A DNA stretch of 19,380 bases from an uncultured Oscillospiraceae bacterium (GTDB taxonomy: Bacteria > Bacillota > Clostridia > Oscillospirales > Oscillospiraceae): the NCBI GenBank assembly GCA_958436045.1, contig CAUBIP010000027.1, positions 1 to 19,380 on the forward strand, in the 5' to 3' direction. A model generated the notes under the pieces. That model did no database searches and was not told the origin of the DNA. It saw only the letters and a program-made list of their open reading frames with translations. Below are positions 14,614 through 19,380 of the stretch, in pieces (the first letter of the stretch is position 1; each line of letters begins with the position of its first letter). The translations under genes were made by a program, and so were the position numbers.

Positions 14614-14656
14614 TGTGGAATTTCTGTGCCAAAGGCGCAGAAATTATGCGCACAGC
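14612..14656. repeat. Hairpin in the htpG-spoVFB gap
   Basis: GCTGTG/CACAGC form an outer stem and AATTTCTGTGCC/GGCGCAGAAATT an inner 12-bp stem with one G-U and an AAA loop. It follows module B copy 2 directly and may be part of the same composite element. Confidence 0.65.
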
Positions 14657-14671
14657 AGGGTGCAATTCCCC

Positions 14672-14806
14672 TCAAACGAGAGCCCAGCGAAGCGGTAAGC
14701 GAAGGTCAAAAGCTTAAGCGAAAGTCAAAATCTCTGATTTTGTCACTTGAGCTTACACAGCGTGCTGATTTTGTCACTCGAGCTTATACAGCGTTGTCTC
14801 GTTTGA
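14672..14806. repeat. MITE-like segment bounded by 10-bp inverted repeats
   Basis: TCAAACGAGA (14672-14681) and TCTCGTTTGA (14797-14806) are perfect inverted repeats. Inside are two 30-bp direct repeats with two mismatches, 31 bp apart (14734-14763 and 14765-14794), and a partly self-complementary AAAGTCAAAATC/GATTTTGTCACTT region. There is no open reading frame of note. Confidence 0.75.
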
Positions 14807-14813
14807 ATGTGCA

Positions 14814-15389
14814 TTATAGCAGCATTGGTTGAAGCTGCTTTCCCTGCAGGGCCAGGTCGACGGTTTCGGGGAGCTTTGTAAAATCTGCCACCAGGGATGC
14901 GGGCTTTTTCATGGGACTGTCCTGCCCGAAGGGGACGAAGTAGAAGTACCGCCGGGTCAGCAGCTTGCCGAGACTGGCGGCGTTGCCCGCCAGCGCGTCG
15001 TTGGAGGAGACGGCCAGGACGATGGGCCGCTCATTGCGCAGATGTGCCTTGCAGGCCAGGGTCACGGTGGAATCCGCCACGCCCCGGGCAAGCTTTGCCA
15101 GGGTGTTGCCGGTGCAGGGGGCGACGATCAGCAGGTCCAGCAGCTTCTTTGGCCCGATGGGCTCTGCGTCCGTCAGGCTGCGCAGTGCGGGCCTGCCGCA
15201 GATCTGCTCCGCCCGGGCAATGTGTTCTGTCGCCCGGCCAAAGCGCGTATCCAGCGTGGCGCTGGCTTCGGAGAAGATTGGAATGATATTGGCATAGCGC
15301 CCTGCAAGCACCTCCAGCGCCTGCAAGGATTTTTCAAAGGTACAAAAGGAACCGCACAGGGCGTAGCCTAGGGTCAAGGTCTCGTTCAT
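14814..15389 (-). CDS. spoVFB: Dipicolinate synthase subunit B (SpoVFB/DpaB)
   Basis: Predicted 191-residue flavoprotein-fold protein, normal length for DpaB. With subunit A it converts dihydrodipicolinate to dipicolinic acid, the calcium chelator that fills the spore core; it acts in the mother cell. Recognisable motifs are GYALCGSFCTF at the N-terminus, IVAPCTGNTLAKLARGVADS in the middle, and then LACKAHLRNERP and YFYFVPFGQDSPMKKPASL. The ATG at 15389 follows AGGAGG and overlaps the stop of the upstream subunit A gene by four bases (ATGA), indicating translational coupling. The gene converges on htpG across a repeat-filled gap. Confidence 0.95.
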   Translation of the reverse strand: MNETLTLGYALCGSFCTFEKSLQALEVLAGRYANIIPIFSEASATLDTRFGRATEHIARAEQICGRPALRSLTDAEPIGPKKLLDLLIVAPCTGNTLAKLARGVADSTVTLACKAHLRNERPIVLAVSSNDALAGNAASLGKLLTRRYFYFVPFGQDSPMKKPASLVADFTKLPETVDLALQGKQLQPMLL

Positions 15390-16246
15390 AATGCCTCCTG
15401 TTCTGTCAGGGTGCGGGCCACGGTCTGGGCGATGAGCCGCCCGGCAGTGGCAGGCGCGGTTTTGCCGGGGAGCCCCCGGGCGTGAGTAAATTGCAGACTG
15501 CGGCGCAGGCACTGGGAGGCATCGATGCCACCTGGGGCGGACGCCAGGTCGATAAGCACGCAGGCAGGGTCGATGGTATCATACTGCGCGGGCGTGAACA
15601 CCGGGGCCGGGACGGTGTTGAAGATCGCCCGGTATTGGCCCAAGGGGCTGCGGTACTTTGCGACGGTATCGTGTGCCAGGCCCAGGGCTTCCAGCAGCGC
15701 CCGGTCCGCGTCGTTGCGGACGGCGACGGTGACCCGGGCGCCCAGCCGCTGCAGCCGCAGGCTCAGCTGCTTGCCGACACGTCCAAAGCCCAGGACAAGG
15801 CAACGGGACTCCCAAAGTGTATCGGGCATTTGCTGCATGGCCAGGGCCAGCGCGCCCTCCGCCGTGGGAATGGCGTTGGCCGTCGTCAGAAATTCGTCTT
15901 TTTCATAGTCCAGGACCTGAGCCCCAGCATTTTGCAGCTGCTGGGCAAAGGCGCCCGGTCTGCCACAGAGAAAGCGGCTGCCGGTGATGGGCCCCTGGAT
16001 CAGATCGCTGCAGTGCAGGATCGTCTCGCCTTGCAGAAACGGAATGTAGCCCCGGGCATTGAACGCGGGGTAAGGCAGCAGGTAGTCCCGCTGAGGCTGG
16101 AACAGCCCGGGCAGCGCCATCGTATCCGGGCTGCCCTGCACCTGAAATGTATCGACCTGCCAACCGGCCTGGCGGAGCTGCTGCGCGCAGTAGCTGTAGC
16201 GGACATCGCCGCCCAGGATTGTGATGTGTGCAGGCGTAAGCTGCAA
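15386..16246 (-). CDS. spoVFA: Dipicolinate synthase subunit A (SpoVFA/DpaA)
   Basis: Predicted 286-residue NAD(P)-dependent subunit of dipicolinate synthase. The N-terminus (ITILGGDVRYSYCAQQLRQA) and the Rossmann motif CLVLGFGRVGK (glycines near residues 153-158) are typical of DpaA. The C-terminus VLIDLASAPGGIDASQC and ARGLPGKTAPATAGRLIAQT match the family. I place the start at TTG (16246-16244), 8 bp after a perfect GGAGGTGATC Shine-Dalgarno sequence; a GTG at 16255 is in frame but lies within that sequence. A sigma-K-like promoter is possible upstream. Dipicolinate synthase genes mark an endospore former. Confidence 0.94.
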   Translation of the reverse strand: MQLTPAHITILGGDVRYSYCAQQLRQAGWQVDTFQVQGSPDTMALPGLFQPQRDYLLPYPAFNARGYIPFLQGETILHCSDLIQGPITGSRFLCGRPGAFAQQLQNAGAQVLDYEKDEFLTTANAIPTAEGALALAMQQMPDTLWESRCLVLGFGRVGKQLSLRLQRLGARVTVAVRNDADRALLEALGLAHDTVAKYRSPLGQYRAIFNTVPAPVFTPAQYDTIDPACVLIDLASAPGGIDASQCLRRSLQFTHARGLPGKTAPATAGRLIAQTVARTLTEQEAL

Positions 16247-16272
16247 GAAGATCACCTCCCGAAGGGTTTTCC

Positions 16273-16302
16273 CATCCTATGCACGCGACGTCTGCCCGGT
16301 GC
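16273..16302 (-). promoter_or_regulatory. Candidate sigma-K promoter for spoVFAB
   Basis: On the minus strand GCACC (16302-16298) is followed after about 17 bp by CATAGGATG (16281-16273), close to the sigma-K -10 pattern CATANNNTA. In Bacillus subtilis spoVF is under sigma-K, which makes this plausible. The last base differs from consensus, and no sigma-A promoter is obvious here. Confidence 0.4.
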
Positions 16303-16317
16303 GGCGGAAAACAGGGC

Positions 16318-16346
16318 TTGTGCGAACCGGCCGGGTGGGGTATAAT
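16318..16346 (+). promoter_or_regulatory. Promoter of the DUF4364 gene
   Basis: TTGTGC (16318-16323) and TATAAT (16341-16346) are 17 bp apart. The leader of about 47 nt carries AAAGGAGG at 16384-16391. Confidence 0.7.
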
Positions 16347-16399
16347 AAAGAAAAGCTGTGCAGCCGCTGCTGCGGCGCCGGTGAAAGGAGGCGGCAGGA

Positions 16400-16942
16400 A
16401 TGGAACGTCGCGGTTTTATTCATGATATGCTGGACGTAAAAATTTTGATCCTTTACGTGATGGACCGGGTTATGTACCCGGTGGACGCGCAGAAAATATA
16501 TGAGCTTTGCTATCAGGATGACTGCCTGAGCTATTTTGATGTCGTGCAGGCGATCCCGCAGATGGTGGCCTCCGGGCATTTGCTGCAGCAGGAAGATGGC
16601 AGCTATGCCATCACGGAGGAGGGCAAGCAGACCCTCGCGGTGACGGCGGATTCTATCGCGTTTCCGGTCCGGCAGCGGGCGGAAAATGCGGTGGAGCGGT
16701 TCAATCGCCAGATTCTGCGCAACAACTATGTCCGGACGGAGATCCTCCCGCGTCCGGCGGGGGATTTTTCCGTTGTCATGGGGCTGGATGATGAATTTGG
16801 CAATTTGATGACGCTGGAGCTGGTCGCGCCGACCCGTGCCCAGGCGCGGAAGCTGGAGCAGGCGTTTTCCCAAAAAGCGGAGCAGCTGTATCAGTCAATC
16901 ATGAACGAGCTGCTGGCGTCTGAGGAGCGCGCTGAGACGTAA
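16400..16942 (+). CDS. DUF4364 family protein (predicted winged-helix)
   Basis: Predicted 180-residue cytoplasmic protein. The ATG at 16400 follows AAAGGAGG by 8 bp. The N-terminus MLDVKILILYVMDRVMYPVD, the middle YFDVVQAIPQMVASGHL and the turn GSYAITEEGKQTL match DUF4364, a clostridial family whose first ~75 residues look like a winged helix-turn-helix domain. The second half contains AENAVERFNRQILRNN and a beta-rich segment of unknown role. DNA binding is inferred from the fold pattern only; the targets are unknown. It has its own promoter, diverges from spoVFAB, and is followed by hpf, which also has its own promoter. Confidence 0.85.
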   Translation: MERRGFIHDMLDVKILILYVMDRVMYPVDAQKIYELCYQDDCLSYFDVVQAIPQMVASGHLLQQEDGSYAITEEGKQTLAVTADSIAFPVRQRAENAVERFNRQILRNNYVRTEILPRPAGDFSVVMGLDDEFGNLMTLELVAPTRAQARKLEQAFSQKAEQLYQSIMNELLASEERAET

Positions 16943-17017
16943 ACAGCCTGTTCACAAAAAATTTACACGAAAACCGGCGCACAGGGGCCTGTTATAGAAA
17001 ATGCACAGGAAAACCTA

Positions 17018-17045
17018 TTGAAATCTGACAAATTTATGGTATAAT
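17018..17045 (+). promoter_or_regulatory. hpf promoter
   Basis: TTGAAA (17018-17023) and TATAAT (17040-17045) are 16 bp apart, with a leader of about 36 nt to the ATG. Confidence 0.75.
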
Positions 17046-17087
17046 AGTAAACAGCAAAACCCCTGAATCATCCGAAAGGAGTGGCCA

Positions 17088-17633
17088 ATGATGAAAATTC
17101 AGATGCAAGAAAAGAAAATTCGCCTGCCGGAGGATATCCATGCATACGCCAGCAAGAAGGTGACGAAGCTGGAGCGGTACTTCCGCGAGGAAGCAGAGGC
17201 TTTTATCACGTTCTCCGTTGAGAAGAATCGCAATAATGTGGAGCTGACGGTCCATGCGGCCAATACCTATTTCCGCGCCAGTGAATCGACCTCCAATATG
17301 TACGCATCCATCGACGCCGCGGTCAGCACCATCGAGCGCCAGATCCGCAAGAACAAGACCCGCCTGGAGCGCCGTCTGCGGCAGGATGCCTTTGCCAGAA
17401 CGGTCGACATGCCCAATACGTTTGTGCCCGTCGAGCCGGAGGAGGAAGAATTCCGCATCCTGCGTACCAAGCGCTTCCCCCTGAAGCCCATGACGCGGGA
17501 CGAGGCGATCCTGCAGATGAACCTGCTGGAGCACAGCTTCTTCGCTTTCCGCGATACGGATGCCGACGGCGCTTTCGCAGTCGTCTATAAGCGCAACGAC
17601 GACGGCTACGGCATCATTGAGGACGTCCAGTAA
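17088..17633 (+). CDS. hpf: Long-form ribosome hibernation promoting factor HPF
   Basis: Predicted 181-residue protein, the length of long HPF, which joins two 70S ribosomes into inactive 100S dimers in stationary phase. The N-terminal HPF/RaiA domain covers about residues 1-100 (IHAYASKKVTKLERYF, then ASESTSNMYASIDAAVSTIE and IRKNKTRLERR). An acidic linker near 115-122 (PEEEEF) precedes the C-terminal dimerisation domain (RTKRFPLKPMTRDEAILQMN, GHxFF-like EHSFFAFRD, YKRNDDGYGIIE). Two tandem ATG codons (17088 and 17091) follow GGAG, and either could be used. A strong terminator follows, so it is monocistronic. Confidence 0.96.
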   Translation: MMKIQMQEKKIRLPEDIHAYASKKVTKLERYFREEAEAFITFSVEKNRNNVELTVHAANTYFRASESTSNMYASIDAAVSTIERQIRKNKTRLERRLRQDAFARTVDMPNTFVPVEPEEEEFRILRTKRFPLKPMTRDEAILQMNLLEHSFFAFRDTDADGAFAVVYKRNDDGYGIIEDVQ

Positions 17634-17678
17634 GTTTTCCCCAGGCGCGTTCAGTTCCGTGCAAGTTTTTGTATTCCC

Positions 17679-17710
17679 GCGCCGGGCCATCGCTGGTCCG
17701 GCGCTTTTTT
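17679..17710 (+). terminator. Intrinsic terminator after hpf
   Basis: GCGCCGGGCCA pairs with TGGTCCGGCGC (11 bp, one G-U, TCGC loop), followed by six T residues. It is a textbook terminator. Confidence 0.95.
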
Positions 17711-17713
17711 ATC

Positions 17714-17742
17714 TTGCATTTTTTGGTGAAATTCAGTAAAAT
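17714..17742 (+). promoter_or_regulatory. Promoter of the predicted lipoprotein gene
   Basis: TTGCAT (17714-17719) and TAAAAT (17737-17742) are 17 bp apart, just after the hpf terminator and about 60 bp before the ATG. It argues against the longer frame that begins at 17669. Confidence 0.55.
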
Positions 17743-17800
17743 AAACCAAACGTACGGTGCAATATTGCGGGGTTCCCTGCTGACAAAAAAGGATGGAACG

Positions 17801-19261
17801 ATGAAAACAATGAAAAACTGGCTGCTGGCCGCTGTACTGGTCGCGGCACTGACCGCAGTGGTCGCCTGCGGAGGAAAATATCTGAGCCATACGTATCGCG
17901 CGGAAAAAACGCTGGAGTGCAGCACGCTTGCGTTGGACGACCAGACCGTCGCGATTTCCGAGACGCAGCAGAAAAACTATCTGGGCGACCGGACGATCCT
18001 TCGGCGCCACTATCAACTGGGAAACGGCGACACCGTGACGCAGGCCCGGGTGCAAAATGGCAACTGGGCCTCCCGCTGGGAAGCGGTGGAGACCTGGGAC
18101 CTGCCGTCAAAGGAAGGGACGATCTGGTACTACGACCCGGCGGTCGGTGCATGGCAGCAGGCCGCGCTTTCGCCCGCGGTCCTGTCCGCAACGGCGGCTT
18201 ATCTCGCAACGCCGGATGTGCAATATTTTGTGTTCATCCCCTGGGGCTATCGCCAGGTCGAGCGCGCCTGCCTGCAGGAGACGGGGAGCCGCGGCTATTT
18301 GACCATTACGCAGACGGAAGGTGGCTGGCGTGTGCAGGTGTTTGGCAGTTATCTGAATGCGGGGGAGGTCTGCGATTATACCGTCGTACGCTCCGATGAT
18401 CCGGCACCGTTGTGGGATACGGCAGAGAACAGTCTGACGCTTTGGGCGACATATGCCCAGCCGCGGGATTGGAAGTGGTGCTACGATGGCTACTACCGCC
18501 CGTGCCCGGAGACATATGAGCCCCACGGGAGCGGCGTTTATTTCCGCAGTGTGATTTCTTATTTAACAAAAAGTTTGGAAGCCCTGGCAGGGTCCAACCG
18601 ATGCGCTGATGACCTGACGGTCGCGATGCTAGACACGGTCTCGCGTCTGGCGGAAGCCGACGGGAGCATGCATACGAAGACCCGCAGCGGCTGGCTTTGG
18701 GAAGATTACGGCATCGGCGCGGATTATTACGATACCCGCTGGAATTCGGACGCGATGCTGCTCTATCTGACCTTCGCGCAGCGGCACGGCGGCTTTCGGG
18801 ATGTGATGGAGGACTATCTGGCGTTCTATCTTGACTACGCCGAAAAATATCATCACACCACGGAAAACGGCGGCTGGTTTGTCTACGATTACTGCAATCC
18901 GGATGCGGATGTGCCGGTGCACACCTCGCTCAACCACCAGCTGGCGGAGATGCAGGTGCTGTATGACTACAGCGACTATCTGCAAAGACCGGACCTGGCC
19001 GCCTTGGCGGACCGCATGCTGCTGGCGATCGAGGACACCTGGCCCCAGTGGATCAAGCCAGATGGCGACCTACAATATTGCTACTACGGGGAGGGCGTCT
19101 ATGGCAGAGCAGATTACCCCTACCTGACCTATAATGATTTGTTTACGATGCAAAAGACGCTCCTTACTCGCAATGGGGAAGAGAACACGGCGCTCCGTGC
19201 CCTGATGGAAAGCAAGCTGCGCTGGATGACGCAGCAGGGGATTACGGGGTATTTTAAATAA
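17801..19261 (+). CDS. Predicted lipoprotein with alpha-helical-barrel (six-hairpin-like) C-terminal region
   Basis: Predicted 486-residue exported protein that I cannot assign to a named family. The ATG at 17801 follows AAGGATGG and a promoter at 17714-17742; an ATG at 17810 is an alternative. The N-terminus ends in VVAC, which fits a lipobox, so membrane attachment is likely. Residues about 25-215 look beta-rich. From about 240 onward there are repeated Trp/Tyr/Asp-rich helical hairpins (WLWEDYGIGADYYDTRWNSD, YLAFYLDYAEKY, TSLNHQLAEMQVLYDYSDYL, WIKPDGDLQYCYYGE, YPYLTYNDLFTMQKTLL). That pattern resembles alpha/alpha-toroid carbohydrate enzymes such as glucuronyl C5-epimerase or six-hairpin glycosidases. 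An active role on cell-surface or host glycans is inference; no catalytic pair is certain. Confidence 0.8.
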   Translation: MKTMKNWLLAAVLVAALTAVVACGGKYLSHTYRAEKTLECSTLALDDQTVAISETQQKNYLGDRTILRRHYQLGNGDTVTQARVQNGNWASRWEAVETWDLPSKEGTIWYYDPAVGAWQQAALSPAVLSATAAYLATPDVQYFVFIPWGYRQVERACLQETGSRGYLTITQTEGGWRVQVFGSYLNAGEVCDYTVVRSDDPAPLWDTAENSLTLWATYAQPRDWKWCYDGYYRPCPETYEPHGSGVYFRSVISYLTKSLEALAGSNRCADDLTVAMLDTVSRLAEADGSMHTKTRSGWLWEDYGIGADYYDTRWNSDAMLLYLTFAQRHGGFRDVMEDYLAFYLDYAEKYHHTTENGGWFVYDYCNPDADVPVHTSLNHQLAEMQVLYDYSDYLQRPDLAALADRMLLAIEDTWPQWIKPDGDLQYCYYGEGVYGRADYPYLTYNDLFTMQKTLLTRNGEENTALRALMESKLRWMTQQGITGYFK

Positions 19262-19286
19262 TTTTGAAAAAAACTGAAAAAAGATA

Positions 19287-19315
19287 TTGACAAAAGTGCG
19301 GGGAGCTGGTATACT
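19287..19315 (+). promoter_or_regulatory. Strong promoter leading out of the window
   Basis: A perfect TTGACA (19287-19292) is followed after 17 bp by TATACT (19310-19315). The remaining 65 bp contain AGCGCATTACGGAAGCGC-type complementarity and no start codon with a ribosome binding site, so they look like a leader. The gene served lies beyond 19380. Confidence 0.85.
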
Positions 19316-19380
19316 AACGAAGCGCATTACGGAAGCGCAGTTAATACCAGGCAGAAGTGAAAGAGATAGCGGCGTTGCGT

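Noticed and set aside
14384..14665. Minus-strand 93-residue frame in the htpG-spoVFB gap
   Set aside because: It is made entirely of the repeat modules and has no ribosome binding site.
14734..14794. CRISPR array from the 30-bp direct repeats
   Set aside because: The two units abut with a 1-bp gap, so there are no spacers; no cas genes are present.

Overview
This window is chromosomal DNA from a GC-rich, endospore-forming member of the Firmicutes, most likely a gut-type clostridium of the Oscillospiraceae/Ruminococcaceae. That placement is inferred from a combination of features: an S-layer-homology surface protein, dipicolinate synthase genes (spore core), FtsEX with an M23 hydrolase, an FMN riboswitch on an ECF riboflavin transporter, a CIRCE operator, a long-form HPF, DUF4364 and DUF4830 proteins, and strong AGGAGG ribosome binding sites. 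It is mostly ordinary core genome with one secreted protein gene at each end. I see no prophage, transposase, CRISPR array, tRNA or rRNA.

Layout. Positions 1-111 hold one copy of a dispersed structured repeat. A BspA-type leucine-rich-repeat/SLH surface protein (270-2576) and an unrecognised small protein (2790-3326) follow on the plus strand. Next is a minus-strand block: a PucR/CdaR-type regulator (6377-7474) and the division operon ftsE-ftsX-M23 hydrolase (6322 down to 3438), which ends at a bidirectional terminator. An RsuA-type pseudouridine synthase (minus, 7688-8413) diverges from a DUF4830 membrane-anchored protein (plus, 8502-8963). An FMN riboswitch with an intrinsic terminator precedes ribU (9350-10099), which converges on ridA and an ABC-F ATPase (both minus). 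htpG (12440-14335) is driven by a promoter overlapped by a textbook CIRCE element. The convergent gap 14336-14813 is packed with repeats and hairpins. It is followed by spoVFA/spoVFB (minus), a DUF4364 gene, hpf, and a predicted lipoprotein with an alpha-helical-barrel look (17801-19261). A strong promoter at 19287-19315 leads out of the window.

How the genes work together. FtsE and FtsX form the ATP-driven membrane complex expected to switch on the coiled-coil M23 hydrolase encoded 16 bp downstream, so this is a complete peptidoglycan-splitting module. SpoVFA and SpoVFB (DpaA/DpaB) make dipicolinic acid for the spore core and are translationally coupled. RibU imports riboflavin under FMN feedback. 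HtpG (HrcA/CIRCE), HPF and the ABC-F protein are stress and ribosome-maintenance functions under separate control.

Most worth a second look: (i) a modular palindromic repeat present at 1-111 (inverted) and 14382-14547, whose hairpin stem changes while its CGCA loop is kept and into whose loop a second hairpin module has been inserted; (ii) an ABC-F protein whose second ATP site has lost all its catalytic motifs while the first is intact; (iii) the CIRCE-controlled htpG. I did not find a clear new multi-gene system. The repeat family is the best candidate for something undescribed.
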